In this document: positions 45,373 to 54,082 of the stretch, piece after piece
Position numbering within the stretch: the stretch's first letter is position 1
Layout: the number at the start of each line of letters is the position of its first letter
Source: Streptomyces griseocarneus
Lineage (GTDB): Bacteria > Actinomycetota > Actinomycetes > Streptomycetales > Streptomycetaceae
Length of the DNA: 64,000 nucleotides
NCBI RefSeq assembly: GCF_014655595.1
Contig: NZ_BNBL01000007.1
Span: 263,909-327,908, forward strand
Direction: 5' to 3'
Translations under genes and position numbers: made by a program
The notes under the pieces: generated by a model
What the model saw: the letters and a program-made list of their open reading frames with translations, nothing else
What the model was told of the DNA's origin: nothing
Database searches by the model: none

Positions 45373-45837
45373 GTGCGACGAGGCAGGCGTATTGCCGTGG
45401 ACGTCGGGGACGCCCGGATCGGGGTCGCGTCGTGCGACCCCGACGGGATCCTCGCCACCCCGGTGGAGACCGTTCCCGGACGTGACATCCCGCAGGCCCA
45501 CAAGCGGCTCGCGGCGATCGTCGCGGAGTACGAGCCGGTCGAGGTCGTCGTGGGCCTGCCCCGCTCCCTCAAGGGGGGAGAGGGGCCGGCCGCGGCCAAG
45601 GTGCGGACGTTCGCCCGGGAGATGGCCCGGCGGATCGCGCCGGTGCCGGTGCGGCTCGTCGACGAGCGCATGACGACCGTCACGGCCGCGCAGGGCCTGC
45701 GCGCCTCCGGGGTCAGCTCCAAGAAGGGCCGTTCCGTGGTCGACCAGGCGGCCGCCGTGGTCATCCTGCAGAACGCCCTGGAGATCGAGAAGGTCTCCGG
45801 GCGCCCGCCGGGCGAGGCCGTCGAAGTGGTCATCTGA
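45373..45837 (+). CDS. ruvX: Holliday junction resolvase-like protein RuvX (YqgF)
   Basis: A 154-residue RNase H-fold nuclease of the YqgF family. Conserved acids are in AVDVGDARIGVASCD, in VVVGLPRSLKGGEG, and in LVDERMTTVTA, with a C-terminal DQAAAVVILQ. Members process pre-16S rRNA 5' ends or resolve junctions; the former is the better supported essential role in bacteria. GTG start five bases after alaS. Confidence 0.9.
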   Translation: MRRGRRIAVDVGDARIGVASCDPDGILATPVETVPGRDIPQAHKRLAAIVAEYEPVEVVVGLPRSLKGGEGPAAAKVRTFAREMARRIAPVPVRLVDERMTTVTAAQGLRASGVSSKKGRSVVDQAAAVVILQNALEIEKVSGRPPGEAVEVVI

Positions 45838-45961
45838 TCGCAATACGGTAACGTTCCGCGCGACATGGCAGCTGTTCGAATGTCTGCCGGGCAGGACCAG
45901 ACGTCGGACTTTCGCGCTTCACCTGGCGCACTGGCTGCCGCTGTGCGGCTCTAGGGGATAG

Positions 45962-47815
45962 ATGACTGAGTACGGCCGGGGTTCCGGCTCCCAACCGTGG
46001 CATCCCGAGGACCCTCTGTACGGGGACCAGGGATACGGCGGGCAGCAGTACGCGCAGCACCAGCCGCAGTCTCAGCCCTCCTACGACCAGCCCCATCCCG
46101 GTCAGCAGCAGTACGGCTGGGACCCCTCGCAGAACGCGGGGGGCCCCGGTCCGTACCCCGCCGCGGGCCCCGGCGACCCGTACGCCGGGCACGGCGGGAC
46201 GTACGGGGGCGGCGGCCAGCCGGGCTACTACGAGTACGACACGGGCAACACCGCCTACCCGCACCAGCAGCAGGCCCCGTACTCCGGGGACCAGCACACG
46301 GGTCAGCACCCCGTGCAGCAGCACACGGGACAGCACCCGATCCAGCAGCAGACCGGGCAGCACCCCATCCAGCAGCACACGGGCCAGCACCCCGTCCAGC
46401 AGCACACGGGGCAGCACCCCGTCCAGCAGCACACGGGGCAGCATCCGGTCCAGCAGCACACGGGGCAGCACCCCGTGCAGCAGCACACGGGGCAGCATCC
46501 GGTCCAGGAGCACACCGGGCAGCACCCCGTGCAGCAGCAGACCGGGCAGCACCCCATCCAGCAGGCCCAGGTGCAGGCGGAGACGTCGGCGGAGGCGGTC
46601 GAGGAGAAGATCTCCCTCTTCGACGACCCGCTGCCGCCCGCCCCCGCCCGGGACGAGGACGAGGACGACGACCCCGAGCCGCGCGAGGAGTCCCGCCGCG
46701 GCCGGGGCGGCCGCGGCAAGGGCAAGGGCAAGGAGAAGAAGCCCAAGCGCCGCAGCGGCACCGCCTGCCTGCTGGTCGCCGTCGTGCTCGTCGGTGGCGT
46801 GGGCGGCGGCGGTTACCTCGCCTACGACTACTGGCAGACCCACTTCGGCTCCGCGCCCGACTACGAGGGCGAGGGCTCCGGCCAGGTGCAGGTCGAGATC
46901 CCCAAGGGCTCGTCCCTGACCCAGATGGGGCAGATCCTGGAGAAGGCCGGCGTCGTCAAGAGCGTCGGCGCGTTCACCGAGGCCGCGGCCAAGAAGTCCA
47001 TCCAGCCGGGCACGTACACCCTGCGCAAGGAGATGTCGGGCGCGGCGGCCGTCGCGATGATGACCGACGCCGGCAACTTCCTCACCCTCCGCGAGGGCAT
47101 CCGGGCAGCCGACGTCTACGCCGCGATCGACAAGAAGCTCGGCGTCAGCCCCGGCACCACCAAGGGCGCCGCCAAGAGCCAGGCCAAGAACCTCGGGCTG
47201 CCCGACTGGGCCACGGCCGACGCCAACGTCAAGGACCCGCTGGAGGGCTTCCTCTTCCCGTCGCAGTACACGGCGGGCAAGGGCACCAAGCCCGAGGACA
47301 TCCTGCGGCAGATGGTCGCCCGGGCGAAGAAGAACTACGAGGAGCAGGACGTCGTCGGCAAGGCGCAGGCCCTGGGCCTGAAGTCCCCGCTGCAGGTCGT
47401 CACCCTCGCCAGCCTCGTGCAGGTCGAGGGCAAGTACAAGCACGACTTCGACAAGATCTCCCGGGTGGTCTACAACCGGCTCAAGCCGGACAACAAGGAG
47501 ACCTACGGGCTGCTCGACTTCGACTCCACGGTCAACTACGCCAAGAGCCAGAGCACCCTGAACACCGGCGCGGTCAGCGACCTGCGCAAGTTCAAGGACC
47601 CGTACAACACGTACAACATCAAGGGCCTGCCGCCCGGCCCGATCAGCAACCCCGGCATGGAGGCCCTGAAGTCGGCCCTCGAGCCCGCGCCCGGTCCCTG
47701 GTACTACTTCGTCTCGATCAACGAGAACGAGACGCTGTTCGCCGTGACGAACGAAGAGCACAACAAGAACCGGCAGCGGTACGAGCAGGAGAACAAGAAG
47801 AAGGCCGGACAGTGA
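45962..47815 (+). CDS. mltG: Endolytic murein transglycosylase MltG with a repeat-rich N terminus
   Basis: A 617-residue membrane protein. The first 200 residues are cytoplasmic, rich in Gln, Pro, Gly, Tyr and His, and contain ten copies of a nine-residue repeat (112-201). An acidic and basic linker (RRGRGGRGKGKGKEKKPKRRSG) precedes the single membrane helix at about 262-283. The YceG/MltG domain outside the membrane (about 300-600) has LREGIRAADVYAAID, LEGFLFPSQYTAGKG and the catalytic-region LASLVQVEGKYKHDFDKISR. It cleaves nascent glycan strands to end their synthesis. Stop overlaps the aroE start (GTGA). Confidence 0.92.
   Translation: MTEYGRGSGSQPWHPEDPLYGDQGYGGQQYAQHQPQSQPSYDQPHPGQQQYGWDPSQNAGGPGPYPAAGPGDPYAGHGGTYGGGGQPGYYEYDTGNTAYPHQQQAPYSGDQHTGQHPVQQHTGQHPIQQQTGQHPIQQHTGQHPVQQHTGQHPVQQHTGQHPVQQHTGQHPVQQHTGQHPVQEHTGQHPVQQQTGQHPIQQAQVQAETSAEAVEEKISLFDDPLPPAPARDEDEDDDPEPREESRRGRGGRGKGKGKEKKPKRRSGTACLLVAVVLVGGVGGGGYLAYDYWQTHFGSAPDYEGEGSGQVQVEIPKGSSLTQMGQILEKAGVVKSVGAFTEAAAKKSIQPGTYTLRKEMSGAAAVAMMTDAGNFLTLREGIRAADVYAAIDKKLGVSPGTTKGAAKSQAKNLGLPDWATADANVKDPLEGFLFPSQYTAGKGTKPEDILRQMVARAKKNYEEQDVVGKAQALGLKSPLQVVTLASLVQVEGKYKHDFDKISRVVYNRLKPDNKETYGLLDFDSTVNYAKSQSTLNTGAVSDLRKFKDPYNTYNIKGLPPGPISNPGMEALKSALEPAPGPWYYFVSINENETLFAVTNEEHNKNRQRYEQENKKKAGQ
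46295..46564 (+). repeat. Ten tandem 27-bp repeats inside mltG
   Basis: Ten in-frame 27-base units encode H/Q-T-G-Q-H-P-V/I-Q-Q/E. Consecutive copies differ only at a few bases, mostly silent, such as CCCCGTC/CCGGTCC/CCCCATC. The repeat is in the cytoplasmic N-terminal region of the protein. Confidence 0.97.
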
Positions 47816-48645
47816 CCGTACGTCACCGGGCCGCGGTGCTCGGCTCGCCGATCGCCCACTCCCTCTCGCCCGTGCTGCACCGGGCCGCCTACGCGGACCT
47901 GGGCCTGACGGAGTGGACGTACGACCGCCACGAGGTCGGCGAGGCGGCCCTGCCGGCCTTCCTCGACGGCCTCGACGCCACCTGGGCCGGTCTCTCCCTC
48001 ACCATGCCGCTCAAGCGCGCGGTGATCCCGCTGCTGGACGAGGTCAGTGCCACCGCCCGCTCGGTGGAGGCCGTCAACACCGTCGTGCTGACCGAGGACG
48101 GCCGCCGCCTCGGCGACAACACCGACATCCCCGGCATCGAGGCCGCGCTGCGCGAGCGCGGCGTGGAGAAGACGGAATCCGCCGCCGTCCTCGGCGCCGG
48201 GGCCACCGCCTCCTCCGCCCTGGCCGCCCTGGCGCGCGTCTGCACCGGGGAGGTCACCGCGTACGTGCGCAGCCCCGAGAGGGCCGCCGAAATGCTCCAG
48301 TGGGGTGAGCGGCTCGGCGTGTCCGTCCGCACCGCCGACTGGTCGCGGGCCGCCGAGGCGCTCACCGCGCCCCTGGTGATCGCCACCACCCCGGCCGGTG
48401 CCACGGACGCCCTCGCCGGCGCGGTCCCGGACCACCCCGGCACGCTCTTCGACGTGCTGTACGAGCCGTGGCCGACCCCCCTGGCCGCCGCCTGGTCGGG
48501 GCGCGGCGGCACGGTCCTGGGCGGCCTGGACCTCCTGGTCCACCAGGCGGTGCTCCAGGTCGAGCGGATGACCGGCCGCACCCCCGCCCCGCTGGCCGCC
48601 ATGCGCGCGGCGGGCGAGGCGGCCCTGGCCGCGCGCACGCGCTGA
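47812..48645 (+). CDS. aroE: Shikimate dehydrogenase
   Basis: A 277-residue enzyme that reduces 3-dehydroshikimate to shikimate, usually with NADPH. The substrate site shows GSPIAHSLSPVLHRAAY and SLTMPLK with the catalytic lysine, then NTDIPG. The Rossmann part has LGAGATASSALAAL, a GAGGT/A-type loop. Starts at a GTG overlapping the mltG stop. Downstream a hairpin and 120 bases separate it from aroC, so the aro genes are in two units. Confidence 0.93.
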   Translation: MTVRHRAAVLGSPIAHSLSPVLHRAAYADLGLTEWTYDRHEVGEAALPAFLDGLDATWAGLSLTMPLKRAVIPLLDEVSATARSVEAVNTVVLTEDGRRLGDNTDIPGIEAALRERGVEKTESAAVLGAGATASSALAALARVCTGEVTAYVRSPERAAEMLQWGERLGVSVRTADWSRAAEALTAPLVIATTPAGATDALAGAVPDHPGTLFDVLYEPWPTPLAAAWSGRGGTVLGGLDLLVHQAVLQVERMTGRTPAPLAAMRAAGEAALAARTR

Positions 48646-48662
48646 CCGCTGCCCACTCCTCG

Positions 48663-48698
48663 GTCCGGCCGGTCCACAACCTGGACCGGCCGCCGGAC
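48663..48698 (+). terminator. Hairpin between aroE and aroC
   Basis: GTCCGG and CGGTCCA (48663-48676) pair with TGGACCGG and CCGGAC (48682-48698), with a small internal mismatch and a five-base loop. Confidence 0.7.
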
Positions 48699-48764
48699 AG
48701 GCCCCCGCGGCGTGGGAGGATCGGAGCGAGCATTTCGCAAGGCCATGGCTACTGAGGAGCACCG

Positions 48765-49949
48765 TTGAGCAGGTTGCGCTGGCTGACCGCGGGGGAGTCG
48801 CACGGCCCCGCACTCGTGGCGACGCTGGAGGGTCTTCCCGCCGGCGTGCCGATCACCACGGAGATGGTGGCGGACCACTTGGCCAGGCGGCGCCTCGGCT
48901 ATGGGCGCGGTGCCCGCATGAAGTTCGAGCGCGACGAGGTCACCTTCCTCGGCGGCGTGCGGCACGGCCTGACGATGGGCTCCCCGGTCGCGGTCATGGT
49001 GGGCAACACCGAGTGGCCCAAGTGGGAGAAGGTCATGGCGGCCGACCCGGTCGACCCCGCCGAGCTGGCCGAGCTGGCCCGCAACGCCCCGCTCACCCGC
49101 CCCCGTCCCGGTCACGCGGACCTGGCGGGCATGCAGAAGTACGGTTTCGACGAGGCCCGCCCGGTCCTCGAGCGCGCCTCCGCCCGGGAGACCGCCGCCC
49201 GCGTCGCCCTCGGCGCCGTGGCCCGCTCCTTCGTCAAGGAGACGGCCGGCATCGAGATCGTCTCGCACGTCGTCGAGCTGGCCGCCGCCAAGGCCCCGTA
49301 CGGCGTGTACCCCAAGCCCTCCGACGTCGAGCGGCTCGACGCCGACCCGGTGCGCTGCCTGGACGCGGATGCCAGCAAGGCGATGGTCGCCGAGATCGAC
49401 CAGGCCCACAAGGACGGCGACACCCTCGGCGGCGTCGTCGAGGTGCTGGCGTACGGCGTGCCGGTCGGCCTGGGCTCCCACGTGCACTGGGACCGCCGCC
49501 TGGACGCCCGCCTGGCCGCCGCCCTGATGGGCATTCAGGCCATCAAGGGCGTCGAGGTCGGCGACGGCTTCGACCTCGCCCGGGTGCCCGGCTCCAAGGC
49601 GCACGACGAGATCGTGGCCACCGAGGACGGCATCCGCCGCACCTCCGGCCGCTCCGGCGGCACCGAGGGCGGCCTGACGACCGGTGAGCTGCTGCGCGTA
49701 CGGGCCGCGATGAAGCCGATCGCGACCGTGCCCCGCGCGCTGGCGACGGTGGACGTCGCCACCGGCGAGGTCGCGCAGGCCCACCACCAGCGCTCCGACG
49801 TCTGCGCCGTCCCCGCGGCCGGCATCGTCGCGGAGGCGATGGTGGCGCTGGTGCTCGCCGACGCCGTGGTGGAGAAGTTCGGCGGCGACAGCGTCGCCGA
49901 GACCCGCCGCAACGTCCACAGCTACCTCGAGAACCTGGCCATCAAGTGA
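48765..49949 (+). CDS. aroC: Chorismate synthase
   Basis: A 394-residue enzyme converting 5-enolpyruvylshikimate 3-phosphate to chorismate with reduced FMN. The first signature GESHGPALVATLEGLPAGVP, ARKTxxxxxE-type region around ASARETAARVALGAVARSF, and the last signature RSDVCAVPAAGIVAEAM are present. TTG start with GAGGAGC upstream. Stop overlaps aroK by four bases (GTGA). Confidence 0.96.
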   Translation: MSRLRWLTAGESHGPALVATLEGLPAGVPITTEMVADHLARRRLGYGRGARMKFERDEVTFLGGVRHGLTMGSPVAVMVGNTEWPKWEKVMAADPVDPAELAELARNAPLTRPRPGHADLAGMQKYGFDEARPVLERASARETAARVALGAVARSFVKETAGIEIVSHVVELAAAKAPYGVYPKPSDVERLDADPVRCLDADASKAMVAEIDQAHKDGDTLGGVVEVLAYGVPVGLGSHVHWDRRLDARLAAALMGIQAIKGVEVGDGFDLARVPGSKAHDEIVATEDGIRRTSGRSGGTEGGLTTGELLRVRAAMKPIATVPRALATVDVATGEVAQAHHQRSDVCAVPAAGIVAEAMVALVLADAVVEKFGGDSVAETRRNVHSYLENLAIK

Positions 49950-50491
49950 CGTCGCCCGCCAAGCCCGCGGTCGTCCTGGTGGGGCCGCCCGGCGCGGGCA
50001 AGTCCACCGTCGGGGCCCTGCTCGCCGAGCGGCTGGGCACCGGCTACCGCGACACCGACGCCGACATCGAGCGCGTGGCCGGCAAGCCCATCCCGGAGAT
50101 CTTCATCGACGAGGGCGAGCCGCACTTCCGCGCGCTGGAGCGGCGGGCCGTGGCCGCCGCCGTGGCCGAGCACCCCGGTGTGCTCGCCCTCGGCGGCGGC
50201 GCCGTCATGGACCCGGACACCCGGGCCCTGCTGGCGGGCCTGCCGGTGGTCTTCCTCGACGTCGACCTGGCCGACGCCGTCCGCCGGGTGGGCCTGGACG
50301 CCCCGCGCCCGCTGCTCGCCGTCAACCCCCGCAAGCGGTGGCGCGAGCTGATGGAGGCGCGCCGCCCGCTCTACACCGAGGTCGCCCGCGCCGTCGTCGG
50401 CACCGGCGGCCGCACCCCGGCCCAGGTAGCCGACGCCGTGATGGAGGCGCTGAGCCTGCCCCGGGCCCACACACCGGACACCACGCAGTGA
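49946..50491 (+). CDS. aroK: Shikimate kinase
   Basis: A 181-residue NMP-kinase-fold enzyme that phosphorylates shikimate at the 3-hydroxyl. P-loop GPPGAGKS (about 13-20), shikimate-binding TDADIE, and ALGGGAVMD, then the lid region with RPLLAV. GTG start overlapping aroC, with aroB starting seven bases after its stop: a four-gene shikimate operon. Confidence 0.94.
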   Translation: MTSPAKPAVVLVGPPGAGKSTVGALLAERLGTGYRDTDADIERVAGKPIPEIFIDEGEPHFRALERRAVAAAVAEHPGVLALGGGAVMDPDTRALLAGLPVVFLDVDLADAVRRVGLDAPRPLLAVNPRKRWRELMEARRPLYTEVARAVVGTGGRTPAQVADAVMEALSLPRAHTPDTTQ

Positions 50492-50498
50492 GGAACGC

Positions 50499-51590
50499 AT
50501 GACCGACGCCCCCACCCGCATCCAGGTCGCCGGCAGCGCGGGCAGCGCGCCGTACGAGGTCCTGGTCGGCCACCGGCTGCTGGGCGAGCTGCCCGGCCTC
50601 ATCGGCCCCCAGGCCAAGCGGGTCGCCGTGCTGCACCCGGAGGCGCTCGCCGAGACCGGCGAGGCGATCCGCGAGGACCTGGCCGCCCAGGGCTACGAGG
50701 CCATCGCGATCCAGCTCCCGAACGCCGAGGAGTCCAAGACCGTCGAGGTCGCCGCCTACTGCTGGAAGGCCCTCGGGCAGACCAACTTCACCCGCACCGA
50801 CGTGATCGTCGGCGTGGGCGGCGGGGCCACCACCGACGTGGCCGGCTTCGTGGCCGCCACCTGGCTGCGCGGGGTGCGCTGGATCGCCGTGCCCACCACC
50901 GTGCTGGGCATGGTCGACGCGGCCGTCGGCGGCAAGACCGGCATCAACACCGCCGAGGGCAAGAACCTCGTCGGCGCCTTCCACCCGCCGGCCGGCGTGC
51001 TGTGTGACCTGGCCGCGCTGGAGTCGCTGCCGGTCCACGACTACGTCAGCGGGCTCGCCGAGATCATCAAGGCCGGCTTCATCGCCGACCCGGCCATCCT
51101 CGAGCTCATCGAGGCCGACCCCGAGGCCGCCCGTACGCCCGCCGGCCCGCACACCGCCGAGCTGATCGAGCGCTCGATCCGGGTCAAGGCGGAGGTCGTC
51201 TCCTCCGACCTCAAGGAGTCCGGCCTGCGCGAGATCCTCAACTACGGGCACACCCTCGCCCACGCCATCGAGAAGAACGAGCGCTACAACTGGCGGCACG
51301 GCGCGGCCGTGGCCGTCGGCATGGTCTTCGCGGCCGAGCTCGGCCGGATCGCCGGGCGCCTGGACGACGCCACGGCCGACCGGCACCGCACGGTCCTCGA
51401 GTCCGTGGGGCTGCCCGTCACCTACCGCGGTGACCAGTGGCCGAAGCTGCTGGAGACCATGAAGGTCGACAAGAAGACCCGCGGCGACCGGCTGCGCTTC
51501 ATCGTCCTGGACGGGCTGGCCAGGCCGACCGTGCTGGAGGGCCCGGACCCGGCGATGCTGCTGGCCGCACACGCCGAGATCGCGGCGTGA
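50499..51590 (+). CDS. aroB: 3-dehydroquinate synthase
   Basis: A 363-residue NAD+ and zinc enzyme that cyclises DAHP to 3-dehydroquinate. NAD-binding GVGGGATTDVAGFVAATWLRG, VPTTVLGMVDAAVGGKTGIN, and metal-binding His in NYGHTLAHAIEK and RHGAAVAVGM are all seen. Length normal. Stop overlaps the aroQ start (GTGA). Confidence 0.96.
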   Translation: MTDAPTRIQVAGSAGSAPYEVLVGHRLLGELPGLIGPQAKRVAVLHPEALAETGEAIREDLAAQGYEAIAIQLPNAEESKTVEVAAYCWKALGQTNFTRTDVIVGVGGGATTDVAGFVAATWLRGVRWIAVPTTVLGMVDAAVGGKTGINTAEGKNLVGAFHPPAGVLCDLAALESLPVHDYVSGLAEIIKAGFIADPAILELIEADPEAARTPAGPHTAELIERSIRVKAEVVSSDLKESGLREILNYGHTLAHAIEKNERYNWRHGAAVAVGMVFAAELGRIAGRLDDATADRHRTVLESVGLPVTYRGDQWPKLLETMKVDKKTRGDRLRFIVLDGLARPTVLEGPDPAMLLAAHAEIAA

Positions 51591-52048
51591 GCGGCGTGAG
51601 CGGCGTGGGCGCCCGCAAGGTGCTGGTGCTGAACGGCCCCAACCTGGGGCGGCTCGGCTCCCGCGAGCCCGACGTGTACGGCTCGACGTCCTACAAGGGG
51701 CTGGTGGAGGCCTGCACGACGCTGGGCGGCGAGCTCGGCCTCGACGTCGAGGTCCGCGAGACCAACGACGAGGGCGAGCTGGTCCGCTGGCTGCACGAGG
51801 CCGCCGACGGCGCGCTGCCCGTGGTCATCAACCCCGGCGCCTTCACGCACTACTCGTACGCCATGCGGGACGCGGCCGCGCAGCGCACCGCGCCGCTGAT
51901 CGAGGTGCACATCTCCAACCCGTACGCCCGGGAGGAGTTCCGCCACACCTCCGTCATCGCGGCGGTCGCCAGCGGCACCGTGGCGGGCTTCGGCATCGGT
52001 TCCTACCGGCTCGCGCTGCGCGCGCTGGCGGAGGAACTGGCGGGCTGA
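51587..52048 (+). CDS. aroQ: Type II 3-dehydroquinate dehydratase
   Basis: A 153-residue dodecameric type II dehydroquinase. Key blocks: LNGPNLGRLGSREPDVYGS with the catalytic tyrosine in the flexible lid, INPGAFTHYSYAMRD, EVHISNPYAREEFRHTSVIA with the catalytic histidine. Starts at a GTG overlapping aroB; the sequence GTGAGCGGC is repeated, so the next GTG at 51596 is an alternative. Confidence 0.94.
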   Translation: MSGVSGVGARKVLVLNGPNLGRLGSREPDVYGSTSYKGLVEACTTLGGELGLDVEVRETNDEGELVRWLHEAADGALPVVINPGAFTHYSYAMRDAAAQRTAPLIEVHISNPYAREEFRHTSVIAAVASGTVAGFGIGSYRLALRALAEELAG

Positions 52049-52073
52049 CGGCCCGTCGGGCACTTCGCGTCAC

Positions 52074-52104
52074 CCCCGGCCGTTGAGCGGTGCGACGGCC
52101 GGGG
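52074..52104 (+). terminator. Hairpin ending the aro operon
   Basis: CCCCGGCCGT (52074-52083) and ACGGCCGGGG (52095-52104) pair perfectly around an 11-base loop. No T-tract. Confidence 0.7.
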
Positions 52105-52179
52105 AGGGCGGTCTCCGGTACTCTCCCGTCTGGCCCAGCGCCCTTCACCACGCGACCGCACGAGACGGAGTGCCACCGG

Positions 52180-52848
52180 ATGCAGTACCCCGTGGGACCG
52201 CCGCTGCCCCCGGCCCACCCCCCGATGCCGGCCGTTCCCCCGCCGGGGAACGAGGCCACCGGACACGTTCCCCCGGCCCCCGCGGCGGCCGACGCCTCCA
52301 CCGCCGCCGTCGCGGTGCTCCTCATCGGCCCCGCCGGCGCCGGCAAGACCACCGTGGCCCGGCACTGGGCGGACACCCGCCGGGTGCCCACGGCCCACAT
52401 CAGCCTGGACGACGTGCGCGAATGGGTGCGCTCCGGCTTCGCGGACCCGCAGTCCGGCTGGAACGACCACTCCGAGGCGCAGTACCGCCTCGCCCGGCGC
52501 ACCTGCGGCTTCGCCGCCCGCAACTTCCTCGCCAACGGCATCTCCTGCATCCTCGACGACGCCGTCTTCCCCGACCGGCCCGTCGTGGGCCTGGGCGGCT
52601 GGAAGCGGCACGTGGGCCCCGGCCTGCTGCCCGTGGTGCTGCTGCCGGGCCTGGAGGTGGTCCTCGAACGCAACGCCGAACGCAGCGGGAACCGCCGGCT
52701 CAGCGACGAGGAGGTCGCCCGGATCCACGGCCGGATGGCCGGCTGGTACGGCTCGGGGCTGCCCATCATCGACAACACCCACCAGGACGTCGCCACCACG
52801 GCCCGGCTCCTCGACGAGGTCGTCGCCCGCGCCCTCACCGCCTGGTAG
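52180..52848 (+). CDS. P-loop kinase-like ATP-binding protein (AAA_33-like)
   Basis: A 222-residue protein. The first 45 residues are Pro/Ala-rich (PPLPPAHPPMPAVPPPG). The P-loop is GPAGAGKTT (about 52-60), followed by ISLDDVREWV, a likely Mg-binding DD, then a lid-like region with arginines (RNAERSGNRRLSDEE) and a terminal IIDNTHQD. The pattern matches small kinases acting on metabolites or nucleic-acid ends rather than a known enzyme; substrate unknown. GGAG lies nine bases before the ATG. It is located between the shikimate operon and the M24-efp pair. Confidence 0.72.
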   Translation: MQYPVGPPLPPAHPPMPAVPPPGNEATGHVPPAPAAADASTAAVAVLLIGPAGAGKTTVARHWADTRRVPTAHISLDDVREWVRSGFADPQSGWNDHSEAQYRLARRTCGFAARNFLANGISCILDDAVFPDRPVVGLGGWKRHVGPGLLPVVLLPGLEVVLERNAERSGNRRLSDEEVARIHGRMAGWYGSGLPIIDNTHQDVATTARLLDEVVARALTAW

Positions 52849-52922
52849 CACCCCGCCGCCGGCAGCCCCGGTCGGAGTCCCCCGGAAGGCCGGAAAGCGC
52901 CGCCGAACGTACGCTCGGAAGC

Positions 52923-54032
52923 ATGTCCGAGGTGTACGCGGCACGGCGCTCCAGGCTGCGCGAGCGGTGCGAGGCGGTCGGCAGCGAGGCCGCCCTGGTC
53001 TCCGGCGAGGCCAACGTGCGCTACCTGGCGGGCGGCGCCCCGGCCGGTGCCGTACTCCTCCTGGGTCCGGGCGCCGACGTGCTCGTGTGCGGTGTCGATC
53101 CCTTCGCGGACGTCACCGGCGCCGGCCGGCCCGCCGACGACCTGGGCGTCCTCGTGCTGCCGAGCCCGGAGGGGGATCCTGCCGTCGCGGCCGCGGAGCG
53201 GGCCGTCGAGGCCGGGGCGCGCTCGCTGGCCCTGGAGGAGCACCACCTGACCGTGGCCCGGCACCGGGCGGTGCGTTCGGTGGCGCCCCGCGCGCGCCTG
53301 GAGGACCTGGGCACGGCCGTCGAGCAGCAGCGGATCGTCAAGGACGACGAGGAGATCTCGCACCTGCGGATCGCCGCCGAGATCGCCGACCAGGCGCTGG
53401 GGGAGCTGCTGGAGTCGATACTCGTCGGGCGCACCGAGCGGCACCTGGCGCTGGAGCTGGAGCGCCGGCTGATCGACCACGGCGCGGACGCGGCGGCCTT
53501 TCCCACCTCGGTGGGTGCCGGGCCGAACTCGGGGCGCGCCGGTCACGTGCCGACCGACCGCCGGGTGGAGGAGGGTGATTTCCTCAGCGTCTGCCTGGGC
53601 GCGGACTATCGTGGATACCGGAGCGAAATCGCTCGTACGTTTGTGATCGGATCCTCCCCGGCGGACTGGCAGATCGAGCTGTACGAGCAGGTGTTCGCAG
53701 CCCAGCGGGCGGGCCGGGAGGCCCTGGCGCCCGGCGCGGCGTACCGTGACGTGGACCGTGCGGCACGGGTCGTGCTGGAGGCCGCGGGCCACGGCGAGCG
53801 GGTCGGACCCCGCATCGGCCACGGCGTGGGGCTCGAAAACGACGAGGACCCTCGGCTGGCACCGTCGGCAATGGGTAAACTGGACGCTTGCGTGCCGGTC
53901 ACCGTAGATCCGGGAGTCCACCTCCCGGGGCGGGGCGGCGTCCGGATCGATGACACGCTCGTCGTCCGCCCCGAGGCGGACGGCGGACCCGAGCTACTCA
54001 CCATTACGACCAAAGAGCTGCTCGCGCTCTAG
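52923..54032 (+). CDS. M24 (Xaa-Pro peptidase) family protein with altered metal ligands
   Basis: A 369-residue pita-bread-fold protein: N-terminal domain about 1-130, catalytic-type domain about 135-369. The family's five metal ligands D, D, H, E, E are partly changed: the first Asp place reads C in SVCLGADYRGY, the second reads E in RSEIARTF, His remains in GHGVGLEND, and the last two read D in VTVDPGVHLPG and VRIDDTLVV. Activity as a proline peptidase is therefore doubtful; it may bind another metal or substrate. It precedes efp, as M24 genes often do. Confidence 0.83.
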   Translation: MSEVYAARRSRLRERCEAVGSEAALVSGEANVRYLAGGAPAGAVLLLGPGADVLVCGVDPFADVTGAGRPADDLGVLVLPSPEGDPAVAAAERAVEAGARSLALEEHHLTVARHRAVRSVAPRARLEDLGTAVEQQRIVKDDEEISHLRIAAEIADQALGELLESILVGRTERHLALELERRLIDHGADAAAFPTSVGAGPNSGRAGHVPTDRRVEEGDFLSVCLGADYRGYRSEIARTFVIGSSPADWQIELYEQVFAAQRAGREALAPGAAYRDVDRAARVVLEAAGHGERVGPRIGHGVGLENDEDPRLAPSAMGKLDACVPVTVDPGVHLPGRGGVRIDDTLVVRPEADGGPELLTITTKELLAL

Positions 54033-54082
54033 CCGGGCGCATCGCACTTTCTGGTTCCACCAGCCCAGGAGATACCGCAACC

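Noticed and set aside
46295..46564. 27-bp repeats considered as a CRISPR array
   Set aside because: The units are contiguous without spacers, are in frame inside mltG and encode a regular peptide; there are no cas genes.
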